Notes: generated from the letters alone by a model not told the origin. Counted from the first letter of the stretch, positions 8,833-17,615 are shown. The stretch is 64,000 nucleotides of DNA from Thermoplasmata archaeon (GCA_022749935.1 JAKIWQ010000001.1:1-64000), one strand, 5' to 3'. A program made the numbers and translations.

Positions 8833-9014
8833 GGAAGCGGCCCTTATCGACTCTCAGACCGGCCCCGCATACTCACGAGGACGTGGGCAACGTCCTCGCC
8901 GTCGACCAACCCTCCTGAGACTCTCCTGGGCGACTGGCGTACGGCGGCGTGGTTCAAATCGCGGTTCGGGTTTTCGGAAGGACCTTCCCCAGGACGGATT
9001 GCGTGGGCGTCGGG

Positions 9015-9409
9015 TCACGATTCACATCAAGACGCCAATTGACGAATCCGTCAAGAAGAAGGCTGAGAGACGGAGCGTCGACCTGCGGTGTCGGAAAAGT
9101 CCTGCGCGGCGTCTAGGGATTCCTGAGGTGGGCGGCCCACTGCCTAACTGACGTGGTCCAGGCCTTCATGGCCACCGGGTGTTCGTGCGAATCTTCTGTT
9201 GTAGTCGGAGAGATGGGGCTGGGCCCGTCGTTCAAAGCGGGCAGTGGCGGAGGCGGTGGCCGGTGCCGCGTGTCCCGCCCCGTCCGGGTCACAACGGCCC
9301 ATCGGTTCCCGAAGGAAATGCCAGGTTTGGCGGGCGACAGATTCACCTCCTCGGGGGGTTCGAATACTCGCGACGGAACATTTCCACGAGGTGATTAGCG
9401 GGGCATGGA
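9015..9409 (+). repeat. Left copy of ~0.4 kb downstream repeat
   Basis: Direct repeat of about 15888..16286. Shared blocks include GATTCACATCA, ATTGACGAATCCGTCAAG, AAGGAAATGCCAGGT, GGTTCGAATACTCGC and a 24-bp identical end (9386-9409) that contains the 3' end of the initiator tRNA. The blocks between have diverged, so the duplication is not recent. Confidence 0.75.
9039..9054. repeat. Conserved inverted repeat TTGACG-aatc-CGTCAA (copy 1)
   Basis: A perfect 6-bp inverted repeat with a 4-nt spacer. It sits in a block conserved with 15914-15929, while neighbouring bases have drifted, which suggests a retained protein- or RNA-level signal. Confidence 0.6.
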
Positions 9410-9430
9410 GTCGAACCCCCGGGGGGTTCG
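9386..9430 (-). pseudogene. Fragment of the initiator tRNA 3' end
   Basis: ACGAGGTGATTAGCGGGGCA plus TGGA is identical to 16263-16286, which covers the acceptor 3' strand and the last T-arm bases of the intact initiator tRNA plus DNA downstream of it. Beyond 9409 the T-stem no longer pairs and the rest of the tRNA is missing, so this is a truncated relic. Confidence 0.65.
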
Positions 9431-9610
9431 AATATCGAGAAAAGTGGGGGACCAGCAGTCCTGGAGGCCATCACCTCTCGTCTTGGGTTCGGGCAATGAC
9501 ACGACTGGGATACCTTCCAAGAAGCAGCGATAACAATTCGACCCGGGCTAGTTCACTCGATTCGCCTGGGAACTTCCCACGAGGGCTCCCGGAGCCGTGC
9601 GGAGGCCCGC

Positions 9611-9979
9611 GTGGCGTTCCCGGACGCCGACAACGACGAGGAGGACGGGGTCGACTCTCGGCGGTTCAGCCTCATGGAGATCACGAGCGGCCTCCCAGAC
9701 GACTCGCGGGAGGCGGATGAGCGCGCTGCGGTGCGGAACCTACCCGACCTGCGCGCTCGCGTGAAGGCGGCCCGCCCCCTGGTCGCGAGCAGCCCGGGCG
9801 TGGCCGATACGCTCTCGCGCGACTGGCGCCATGCCGCGTGGTTCTACGCGCGATTCGGGATCACCGAGGGGCAGTTCAGAGGCAAGGGAGCCCTTGGGAC
9901 TCTCGACCCACTGGCTGAGAAGGGTGCCCTTCGAGGAATCGAAGAAACCTCGAAATCGGGTGTGGTCCACTGGAGGTAG
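9611..9979 (+). pseudogene. Relic or small hypothetical ORF with WF-ARFGI-EGQ motif
   Basis: The 122-residue frame (GTG start) has an acidic N-terminus (DADNDEEDG) and a motif DWRHAAWFYARFGITEGQ. The same motif recurs in broken form upstream (about 8920-8985, GDWRTAAWF..RFGFSEG) and downstream (about 15810-15865, RRKAAWFSVRYGIMEGQ). I do not recognise the family. Three related tails in different states of decay suggest remnants of a multiplied gene rather than a working protein, although this middle copy is still an open frame. No promoter is obvious. Confidence 0.4.
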
Positions 9980-10133
9980 GCGAACTGCCCAAGGGCCGCG
10001 GATGGGCCCCTGGCCGCACGCGTATGATATCGGGGAAAGTGCGTCTAACCCGTTCGTGTAATCGTTCTCGCCTGTTTTGCGCTCGAGCGAACAGATTTGA
10101 GGGGGAGAGGCATGCTCCCGGTTGGATGTGCCG

Positions 10134-12272
10134 ATGGCGGTAAGTCGCCGGAGGAGACAGGCCACGTCTCGTACCCTTTGCCTTGTTGTCCTGATTGTTG
10201 TAGTGGCGTCTTCCGTAGCAATGGGCAACACGACTCGTAAGGGCTCGCTTGCCGCCCCAACATCCCCTTCGTCACTTCTTCGGGCTGAGGACAACAACTC
10301 GTCATCCTCACTGCTGTTACCCTCTTTATCCATCTCCTCATTTGGAACTTGGCCGATGTACGATCAAAACCCCTTCCGCACAGGCGATCAGGGCATGGAG
10401 CGAACCCTAGCCCGGACGAACGCCAGTCTGCTCACAATTTCTCCCCACTTCCCATTCGCCCCCTCCTACCTTCGGGCGGTCGCCGGCTCAGTTGCCGTGG
10501 CGAACGGCACGGCGTACTTCCCTTCCGCCGGCGGGAACCTCGTAGCATTGAACGTGACGACAGGGACTATTCATGGGAGTAGCTCATGGGTTGCCAACAC
10601 CACTCACTTCGGGATTATCAACTGCTCCGGATCGCCAAGCGGGCTAGTTTCTACCCCGGCCATTTGGGGGAATCTTGCCATCGTAGGAACCGGGGGTGCA
10701 CTCGGAGCCCAGGGGTACGGATGGGTACGCGCATACAACGTTACCGGCCCGAACCCAGGCACGGCCCGGTGGTCCACAAACCTAACGGGGAGTGTCGGCG
10801 GTTCCTGGGCAGGTGCTTACACCTGGTCGAGCCCGGTGATCGCGGGTGGTGATGCCTACATTGGGCTCGCTAGTGGTTGTGACGCTCCTCTTGTGCAGGG
10901 CGCTCTCTTTCAGCTCAATGCCACGACCGGAAACATCCTCAACGTTGCACATATGGTCTCAACCGGCCAGACGGGCGCTGGAATCTGGAGCTCGCCGACT
11001 GTGGACCTTAAGAACCACACAGTCTGGGTAACCACCGGCAATGAGAACAAGCACCAGATCTACCAACAATATGCCCGTTCTCTCATCGCGTTAAATACCA
11101 GCACCTTCCAAGTCATCGGGCACGCCCAGGAAGGGACCCCTGGGACCGACCAAGACTTTGGAGCCGGCCCGACCCTGTTCTCGACTTCATCGGGGGTTCC
11201 TATGGTTGTCGCGGTCAACAAGAACGATTCTGCCTATGCCTTCGCCCGGAGCAACTTCACGGGCAACATGTCGCCGAACGGAGGGGTGAAGGGATGGGTG
11301 TGGGAGAAGTACATCGGCGGACCAACGACCCCGGGGGCGATCGCACCCGCTGCATTTGGAGACAGCCAACTTTACTTCGCTGGGGGGCCGGAAGGGTCAC
11401 AGGCTGGCAGCGTATGGGCCCTCGCCCCGAGCGGGGCCACAATCTGGCATGTCGGCGTGGGGGGTTACATCCGGGCCGGGGTAACGTATGCGGACGGGCT
11501 GGTCATCGCCGCAGCAATCGGTTCTTCGAACAACGCCTCTTCTGTTATCATTCTGAACGCTACCAACGGCAGGCTGATCGCTGAGTACAACGCGAGCGGG
11601 CAGGTCAACGGGGAGCCGGCAGTGGCGGACGGCCGCGTCTACTTCGGAACGGCGTGGGGAAACGCCGGTGGGCCGGACTTCTCGGCTCCCGGCTCGCTCT
11701 ACGCTCTTGAGATCCCCATCCACGCTCAACCCAATGCATACCCGGGGACCGTGCCTACTCCGGTGGTTGTGTTCGACGGCCTCGGTATCGGCGGGTCCCC
11801 TCCTTATTCCTGCGTATGGATCTTTGGCCCTGGGGCTAGGTCGAATCTCTGTGGCTTGGTGAGCTATTCGTACACCAGCACCGGGGTTTACGAAGCCAGC
11901 CTCTGGGTGAATGATTCGGTAAGCGAATCGTCCAGGTGGATCTATACTATTCAGGTCGTTGACAACGGGGGATGCCTCTTAGGGCATCCGTGTTCTAATT
12001 GGATTCTCGTTGGGAACTTCACGACGGGCGGCTGTTACGCTCAGCCCCCCTCGCTATTTTGTCCAGTGAATGGGCTGCTAGACTTCGCTTCGTACAGTTC
12101 GGGGGGGACGCCCCCCTATACGTATCTCTGGAACTTCGGAGACAGGACACAATCGGAACTCCCCACCCCGATTCACCAGTACTTGGAACCGGGTGAATAC
12201 ACGGTTACGCTGACCCTTACTGACAAGAATCACCTACAGGCCTCGACACAGTTCGTGGTCACGGCGACCTGA
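10134..12272 (+). CDS. Secreted PQQ-type beta-propeller protein with PKD domains
   Basis: About 712 residues from ATG 10134 (the ORF track uses a TTG 12 nt earlier). A twin-basic leader (SRRRRQ) and a signal helix (LCLVVLIVVVASSVA) direct export. Residues ~75-530 contain propeller units typical of PQQ-binding-like repeats (GNLVALNVTTG, GALFQLNATTG, GSVWALAPSG, SVIILNATNG), opening with the WPMYDQNPFRTG strand common in such proteins. Two PKD-like domains follow; the last is clear (GGTPPYTYLWNFGD ... TVTLTLTD). There is no C-terminal anchor, so it is probably released or held by partners. No catalytic dehydrogenase residues can be claimed. It ends 36 bp before paralogue 2 and may share its transcript. 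Confidence 0.8.
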   Translation: MAVSRRRRQATSRTLCLVVLIVVVASSVAMGNTTRKGSLAAPTSPSSLLRAEDNNSSSSLLLPSLSISSFGTWPMYDQNPFRTGDQGMERTLARTNASLLTISPHFPFAPSYLRAVAGSVAVANGTAYFPSAGGNLVALNVTTGTIHGSSSWVANTTHFGIINCSGSPSGLVSTPAIWGNLAIVGTGGALGAQGYGWVRAYNVTGPNPGTARWSTNLTGSVGGSWAGAYTWSSPVIAGGDAYIGLASGCDAPLVQGALFQLNATTGNILNVAHMVSTGQTGAGIWSSPTVDLKNHTVWVTTGNENKHQIYQQYARSLIALNTSTFQVIGHAQEGTPGTDQDFGAGPTLFSTSSGVPMVVAVNKNDSAYAFARSNFTGNMSPNGGVKGWVWEKYIGGPTTPGAIAPAAFGDSQLYFAGGPEGSQAGSVWALAPSGATIWHVGVGGYIRAGVTYADGLVIAAAIGSSNNASSVIILNATNGRLIAEYNASGQVNGEPAVADGRVYFGTAWGNAGGPDFSAPGSLYALEIPIHAQPNAYPGTVPTPVVVFDGLGIGGSPPYSCVWIFGPGARSNLCGLVSYSYTSTGVYEASLWVNDSVSESSRWIYTIQVVDNGGCLLGHPCSNWILVGNFTTGGCYAQPPSLFCPVNGLLDFASYSSGGTPPYTYLWNFGDRTQSELPTPIHQYLEPGEYTVTLTLTDKNHLQASTQFVVTAT

Positions 12273-12308
12273 GTCGAAGGCCCCACACGACGCAGGGCCG
12301 CGTGGGAA

Positions 12309-15300
12309 ATGTCGATATCCGACATCGGTGGACCGCATGGGAGAAGGAACGGACGTCGCGGAGGACGGTCATTTGATGCGTGTCGAACCTGGCGCGTACG
12401 TGGTACGGGGTGGGTACAAGCCATCCAGTCGACCCTTTTGATCATCCTTCTGGTTTCCTCCATCCCTTGGGGGACGATTCACTCACGGCCCTTTGATGTC
12501 CCCTCTAGCGGAGAGCGATCAGTCTCGACCTCGGCCGAGGTCGCGGCTGTTGCTCCGACTCACTCGGTACATGCTGAAGGGCGTACCGAGGTGACAAACT
12601 CGCGGTGGGCCCCTACCACAACCGCATACACCTTAGACCCGCTCAACAGGACTTTGATCCAGGGAGCGTTCAGCCCTCCCGCTCCTGGGTATCCGTGGGG
12701 CGCGCTCGACATCCCGTCACTTGGTGAAGTCGTTCTGGGCGACAGCCAAGGCGGCGATGTGTACCTGATAAATGCCACTAACGGCGGTGAAGTACGTGCA
12801 TTGCCTGTGGGCAACACGCCGGACGCATTCGCCTATGATCCGACCACAAGAATTCTGTACTGCACCCTGGCAGGAGGCGAAGATGACTCGATTTCGTTCG
12901 TGAATCTGTCCACCGGGGAGGTCGAAAGGACGTTGACAGGGATCCACAACGCCGGAGACTTGCTGTACGATTCATCGAACAATCTACTCTATGTAACGAA
13001 CTGGAGCGGACTGCTTGAATTGAATGGGTCGACAGGCTCGGTCGAATCCTACCTACCCATTCATTGGGGGGTCAAACCGCTCGTCCTCGACCCTCTCACT
13101 GGGTCTCTGTTCGTAGCAGATGCTGGCAATGGCACAGTCTACATAATCAACACGAGCCTGAATCAGGTAAAATCGAATCTGACGATCCATAACAGTGGCG
13201 GCGGCTCGGCGGTTGCGATGCTCTTCGATCCGCACAGCCGGCAGATCTACACGGCCGACTACGGAGACGGAAACGTGTCTGTTATCGACGCTACTTCTAT
13301 GAAGGTAAACCGGACCACCCCCGAAATCAATTTAGGAGGCGTGCTCACCTCCCTTGCCCTGAACCCCACGACCCATGAGGTGTATGTCAGTAACTGCGCC
13401 CCGCCCCCCCTCAACTTTCGAACCTGTATCATCTACGACTCAAATGACACTCTCGCGTCCCAGACACTCCCGGACTCCTTTCCGGCCTTCCTCGCGTACG
13501 ACTCGGCCTCGAGTCACCTGCGGGTCATCATCAACTACGAGTCGAGCTATGGGTTCAGCGGCTCGGACGACCGCCAAGTTGGTTTCGTATCGATCGTTAC
13601 CTCCTACCTCGGGGGGGCGTTGGATTCAGCGAACGGCCTCGAATACATTGCGACGCCGGCGCTGGGGGGGGTTTGCGTGCTCCCGGGGACGATCACCGTC
13701 CTGGATCCAAGCCCGAAACCTTCCTTCGTCGCTTCTCTGCCAGTCGGAGATGGTCCCAGCCAGGTGGCCTACGACTCAGCCGACGGTCGAATCTTTGTCA
13801 CGAATTACTGCTCGAATTCGGTGAGCGTGATTGACGCGACGAACGATTCGATAGTCCGCCTTGATCTCCCGGTCGGCTCCGAACCGTACGGGATCACCTT
13901 CGACTCTCTCAAGGACACAATTTGGATTGCGGACTACAATTCACAGAACCTGACAGTGCTCAACGGGTCCACGCTTGCGACGGTCCGGACGGTCACCTTG
14001 CCGCTAGCATATCCGTACGGTCTGGCAATCGACCCAACCGCACACTCGGTGTTCGTCTCGGATATTGTCGGCAACGCGGTGACCGTAGTGAATTCGACCA
14101 CCTATAGCATTTCAACCCTGATGATCCCAGTCGGATCTAGCCCCCAAGGGATCTTTTACGACCCCCAGAATGGAAATGTGTATGTTGCGAATGGTGGCTC
14201 GGACAACATCACGGTAATCAATGGCACGAACGATAGTGTAGTCGAGTCAATCGCGACCGCCGGAGGGACGACGGCCCTCGCCCTTGATCCGATCGACCAC
14301 CTGATCCTCGGCACCAACGCGGGGGGAAGTCGGATCATCGTGCTCGACGCACTCACAAACCTAGCGGAGTTCTCGAGTCTTCCAGCCTCCGGGAACCCGC
14401 AGGGGATCGTCTACGTCCCAACGGACCACCAGGTTGACGTGTTCAACTTCGGAGCCAGCGCCATCAACATTCTGGCCGACGCTCCGACCCTTTCCAACTT
14501 CACTGCGAACCCAGCCCAATCCGAGGTTGGGACCCTGCTTACCTTCTTCGCTATCGCCGCCAACGGCACTCCTCCCTACGCCTTCTCGTACTCCGGACTT
14601 CCCCCCGGATGCGCATCGACCGACAGCGTCGTCATCGCATGCACGCCCACCCTCCCGGGCCAGTTCGTTGTGACCCTCACCGTCGTTGACTCGGCGAGCT
14701 ACTTCTGGTCCGCCACTCTCAAAGTATCTGTGTGGACCCACTTAGGGTCCGGAGCCCTGAGCGTCAGACCCCCGACGATCGACTTGGGGATGACGACCAC
14801 GTTCGCCCTCACCGGGGCGGGTGGAGTACCGCCGGTCACTTACGCCTACCAGGGCCTCCCGTCCGGCTGCTCCTCCTCCGACAGTCCCTTCGTGAACTGC
14901 ACCCCTGCGGGGGTGGGCAGTTTCGTTGTGGTTGGGTTCGTGACGGACAATCTCGGTGTGGTTTCTGTCGCTGCGACTGGTCTTAGGGTGAATCCGCCGC
15001 CTCTGGTCGAGGCGTTCGTCAATACCCCCACTACCATTCTGGTGAACTCGTCCGTCCTCCTCCTCGCAAGTGTCTCTGGGGGTACTGCCCCCTTCAGCTA
15101 CTCGTATCGCGGGCTCCCACCCGGATGCTCCTCCACCGACTCCACCGCACTGGGCTGCACGCCTACCGTTCCGGGAAACTTCACCGTCACCCTCACCGCG
15201 AGTGATTCCCTAGGGCGAAGTGTGAACGCGAGCCTACCAATCACCGTCTTGCCCCCGCCGGTCGCGACACTTCCTCCACAGATCTCGGCCTTCTTTGCGG

Positions 15301-15704
15301 ACCCATCGACGGTGACGATCGGAACTAATGTCACTTTCTACGTGCTGCACACAGGTGGGACTCCCTCCTATACCCTGAGTTGGACGGGGCTCCCCGCTGC
15401 TTGTCTGGTGAACAATCAAACCGCCTCCACCCTAACATGCCGCCCCACTCAAGTCGGTAGTTTCTCGGTCCGGGTCAATCTGACCGATGCGCTCGGTCGA
15501 TCAGTGGAGAGCCGGACCTCCCTAACGGTGCTTGCGGCCGAGCCAAACGCCACGGTTCCCCCTGCCCCACCCGAAATCTTGGGATTGACTCTCGTCTACC
15601 TTGGGGTGATAGCCGCAGTTATCGGGGGCGTCGTGGGGGCAATCGCGACGCTTCTCATCTCGCGTGGCAGACAGAAGCCAAGGAATGATACCATGTCGAC
15701 GTAG
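12309..15704 (+). CDS. Surface-anchored YVTN beta-propeller / Ig-like protein, paralogue 2
   Basis: A 1131-residue protein colinear with 5428..8832 throughout: signal helix (STLLIILLVSSIPW), YVTN-type propeller units (PVGSEPYGITFD, LTVLNGSTLATVRTV, PVGSSPQGIFYD), four cysteine-paired Ig-like units (for example GGVPPVTYAYQGLPSGC), and a C-terminal helix (LVYLGVIAAVIGGVVGAIATLL) before SRGRQK. Long stretches are nearly identical to paralogue 1 (DPIDHL, GGTTALALD, PTLSNFTA), while the N-terminal ~70 residues differ, so the leader was replaced or diverged fast. Sequon density suggests N-glycosylation. The gene follows the PQQ/PKD protein by 36 bp, which suggests an operon of extracellular proteins. 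Confidence 0.85.
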   Translation: MSISDIGGPHGRRNGRRGGRSFDACRTWRVRGTGWVQAIQSTLLIILLVSSIPWGTIHSRPFDVPSSGERSVSTSAEVAAVAPTHSVHAEGRTEVTNSRWAPTTTAYTLDPLNRTLIQGAFSPPAPGYPWGALDIPSLGEVVLGDSQGGDVYLINATNGGEVRALPVGNTPDAFAYDPTTRILYCTLAGGEDDSISFVNLSTGEVERTLTGIHNAGDLLYDSSNNLLYVTNWSGLLELNGSTGSVESYLPIHWGVKPLVLDPLTGSLFVADAGNGTVYIINTSLNQVKSNLTIHNSGGGSAVAMLFDPHSRQIYTADYGDGNVSVIDATSMKVNRTTPEINLGGVLTSLALNPTTHEVYVSNCAPPPLNFRTCIIYDSNDTLASQTLPDSFPAFLAYDSASSHLRVIINYESSYGFSGSDDRQVGFVSIVTSYLGGALDSANGLEYIATPALGGVCVLPGTITVLDPSPKPSFVASLPVGDGPSQVAYDSADGRIFVTNYCSNSVSVIDATNDSIVRLDLPVGSEPYGITFDSLKDTIWIADYNSQNLTVLNGSTLATVRTVTLPLAYPYGLAIDPTAHSVFVSDIVGNAVTVVNSTTYSISTLMIPVGSSPQGIFYDPQNGNVYVANGGSDNITVINGTNDSVVESIATAGGTTALALDPIDHLILGTNAGGSRIIVLDALTNLAEFSSLPASGNPQGIVYVPTDHQVDVFNFGASAINILADAPTLSNFTANPAQSEVGTLLTFFAIAANGTPPYAFSYSGLPPGCASTDSVVIACTPTLPGQFVVTLTVVDSASYFWSATLKVSVWTHLGSGALSVRPPTIDLGMTTTFALTGAGGVPPVTYAYQGLPSGCSSSDSPFVNCTPAGVGSFVVVGFVTDNLGVVSVAATGLRVNPPPLVEAFVNTPTTILVNSSVLLLASVSGGTAPFSYSYRGLPPGCSSTDSTALGCTPTVPGNFTVTLTASDSLGRSVNASLPITVLPPPVATLPPQISAFFADPSTVTIGTNVTFYVLHTGGTPSYTLSWTGLPAACLVNNQTASTLTCRPTQVGSFSVRVNLTDALGRSVESRTSLTVLAAEPNATVPPAPPEILGLTLVYLGVIAAVIGGVVGAIATLLISRGRQKPRNDTMST

Positions 15705-16272
15705 CAGATGCCCGGCCTGTAAAGGCTGGTCAACCGGACTCGGACGTGTAGGCGGCCCGGGTGTAGGCAGCGACCCTCCAAAGTCTGTCCGGACCCCTCG
15801 CGCACGAGCGGCGCAAGGCGGCCTGGTTCTCCGTGCGGTACGGGATTATGGAGGGACAGTACCGAAGAGGGGGTTCCTTCCACGTCGGATCCCGATTCAC
15901 ATCATGACGCCGATTGACGAATCCGTCAAGAGAACGGCGGAAAGCCAGAGCCTAGATTGCCGGTGTGGGAAGACCCCCTTCACGAGGCTCATGGATTCCT
16001 GACTTCGGAGGCCCTTGGCCTGATAGCCGTAGTCCACGCCTCCATGGTCACCTGGGGTCTTGTGCCACTCTGCTATCATGGTCGGAAAGATTGGTGTGGC
16101 CCCGTCCGTCCAAACAGGCTGTGACGTAGGTCGTGGCCGGTGCCACTGGCTCCCGCCCCGTGCGGGTTCTACAGGCCTGACGGTTCCCTAAGGAAATGCC
16201 AGGTCTAGCGGGCGTCGGATTCACCTCCTCGAGGGTTCGAATACTCGCAACGGGGCGATTCTACGAGGTGAT
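15705..16272. other. Gene-poor region between paralogue 2 and the initiator tRNA
   Basis: No intact gene. It contains the third relic of the WF.VRYGI.EGQ motif (about 15810-15865), the second copy of the TTGACG/CGTCAA inverted repeat, and DNA related to 9015-9409. Confidence 0.6.
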
Positions 16273-16286
16273 TAGCGGGGCATGGA
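15888..16286 (+). repeat. Right copy of ~0.4 kb downstream repeat
   Basis: Direct repeat partner of 9015..9409, offset by about 6.87 kb; its last 14 bp lie in the initiator tRNA gene. Confidence 0.75.
15914..15929. repeat. Conserved inverted repeat TTGACG-aatc-CGTCAA (copy 2)
   Basis: Identical stem and spacer to 9039-9054. Confidence 0.6.
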
Positions 16287-16375
16287 TTTGAACCATGGAT
16301 CTACGGGTTATGAGCCCGTCGGGATTTCAGGACGGCCGGGATTCCCGGACGTTTTCCTGACTACCCTACCCCGCT
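16273..16375 (-). tRNA. Initiator tRNA-Met (CAT) with a ~29-nt D-loop insertion
   Basis: The 103-nt gene folds as follows: acceptor AGCGGGG/CCCCGCT with an A1:U72 pair, D-stem GGG/CCC, anticodon stem ACGGG/CCCGT with loop CTCATAA (anticodon CAT), and T-arm CATGG-TTCAAAT-CCATG, discriminator A. A1:U72 and three consecutive G:C pairs in the anticodon stem mark archaeal initiators. Without the insertion the tRNA aligns position by position with my memory of archaeal initiator tRNAs at about 74-75 nt. The insertion in the D-loop is described separately. CCA is not encoded. A TATA-like element stands 24-31 nt upstream. Confidence 0.85.
16325..16353 (-). other. Probable non-canonical intron in initiator tRNA D-loop
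   Basis: In the tRNA sense strand, exon bases TCAGG pair with intron bases CCTGA; a 3-nt bulge AAA follows on the 5' side and AAT on the 3' side, then the D-stem GGG/CCC. Inside, ACG/CGT and CCGGG/CCCGG stack under an AAT loop. This is a bulge-helix-bulge-like fold (relaxed, 5-bp central helix with an extra internal loop), the substrate type of archaeal tRNA splicing endonuclease. Cutting after the second base of each bulge removes 29 nt. Exact ends are ambiguous because of the A-runs. Confidence 0.65.
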
Positions 16376-16398
16376 GCGCGGCGCCCATGGAGGGCTCC

Positions 16399-16406
16399 GT
16401 ATATGA
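16399..16406 (-). promoter_or_regulatory. TATA-like box of the initiator tRNA
   Basis: TCATATAC on the minus strand lies 24-31 nt upstream of the tRNA 5' end, as usual for archaeal tRNA promoters. Confidence 0.55.
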
Positions 16407-16534
16407 GCTTCAACCTCGGCGGAGCGGACTCGATGGCCTCTCGATGGGTTCCTGTCGAAAGGGTCGTGCGTCGACCTCGTAGAATCACCGGGTGACCACA
16501 ATCCCATTTACTCCCCCGTCGCGAAGTGAAGGGC

Positions 16535-17569
16535 ATGCGGGTGGGTGCATTCTCCGTCGTCGAGTCCCGATCGGGCGCCTCGGCCGAACCGCTGGCGGAG
16601 CGCTTCGACGAGCTCCTCCGATTGGTCGAGACCTCGGAGCGCGCCGGGCTTACGTCCTTCTGGGTCGCGGAACATCACTTTCAATCGAGTGGATTGTGCC
16701 CATCTCCGCCCGTGTTGCTGGCGGCCGCCGGCCAGCGAACCGGGTCCATCCGGCTCGGGTCCCTCGTGTGCGTGCTCCCGTTTCATCGGCCGATCGACGT
16801 GGCCGAGGAGTACTCCCTGCTCGACGTGCTCCTTCACGGGAGGCTCAACCTGGGGGTCGGCTCCGGATACGTGCCGCTCGAACTCGACGCCTACGGGGTC
16901 CCGGGGGCGTCCAAGCGGGAATGGTTCGATCGAAACCTGGCGGAGGTACACGCGGCCCTCCGGGGAGAGGCGATCGGGATTCCCGGGGGCGGGTCGGTGC
17001 GACTAAACGTGCGCTCTCCTCAGATGCCCCATCCCCCGATTTGGGTAGCGGCCCAGCGTCGAGAAAGCGTTCCTCACGTCGCAAGGGCGGGACTGTCCAT
17101 CGCGTTCCTCCCGTACGCGACGTTTCAAGACCCTACCGAACTCGGAGCGTCGATCAGGGAGTACCGCAGGGCCCTGCCGGAGGGGGTCCAGGGGACGGTC
17201 TCCGTCGCGATGCCGGTCTACGTCGGAGAGGACACCGGACGGGCGACCCGGGCCCTCGATCGTCACCTCCAGAGTCGCCCGTCGTCGCAACAAGGGTTCT
17301 ACGAAGGGGCCGTGCGCCGGGGTCCTTCCCTCATTTCGGCCGCCGCGGTCGAGCGGGCCGGATTCGCCCTGTTCGGCCCATCGTCCGATCTCCCCGACCG
17401 TCTCGAGGAGTTTGACCGGCTCGGCGTGGACGAGATCCTGGGAATGTACGACATTGGGGACCTGCCGGCCGAACGGGTCGTCCAGTCGATCCGACGGATT
17501 GGCTCGGTCTGCCCGGGGGCCGTCGGCCTCGCGCCGATGGGGGTTCGTTCGACCGCCGCTGCGAGATAG
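16535..17569 (+). CDS. LLM-class flavin-dependent monooxygenase
   Basis: About 344 residues of the bacterial-luciferase-like TIM-barrel family, which uses reduced flavin and O2 (or F420 in archaeal relatives) to oxidise small substrates. Visible family motifs are SFWVAEHHF near residue 45, then RLGSLVCVLPFHRPIDVAEE, GRLNLGVGSGYVPLE, and a PPIWVAAQR segment around residue 175. The substrate is not deducible. ATG 16535 is chosen over GTG 16526 because the barrel strand starts there. It converges on the DUF1059 gene and has no operon partner on its strand. Confidence 0.8.
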   Translation: MRVGAFSVVESRSGASAEPLAERFDELLRLVETSERAGLTSFWVAEHHFQSSGLCPSPPVLLAAAGQRTGSIRLGSLVCVLPFHRPIDVAEEYSLLDVLLHGRLNLGVGSGYVPLELDAYGVPGASKREWFDRNLAEVHAALRGEAIGIPGGGSVRLNVRSPQMPHPPIWVAAQRRESVPHVARAGLSIAFLPYATFQDPTELGASIREYRRALPEGVQGTVSVAMPVYVGEDTGRATRALDRHLQSRPSSQQGFYEGAVRRGPSLISAAAVERAGFALFGPSSDLPDRLEEFDRLGVDEILGMYDIGDLPAERVVQSIRRIGSVCPGAVGLAPMGVRSTAAAR

Positions 17570-17615
17570 AAGAAGGGGCGGGGAAGGGGTTGGCTCCGGC
17601 GGTGTCGGGATCGAC

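Larger units (their letters stand above)
8833..9610. other. Gene-poor, degenerate repeated DNA downstream of paralogue 1
   Basis: No intact gene is seen. The segment holds a relic reading frame (GDWRTAAWF..RFGFSEG near 8920-8985), a conserved inverted repeat, and a ~395-bp stretch related to 15.9-16.29 kb. The ORFs listed here change frame relative to the conserved peptide motifs and are probably not translated. Confidence 0.6.

Noticed and set aside
16196-16262. Possible second tRNA suggested by GGTTCGAATACTCGC
   Set aside because: The T-loop-like string is not flanked by pairing T-stem or acceptor strands in either copy of the repeat.
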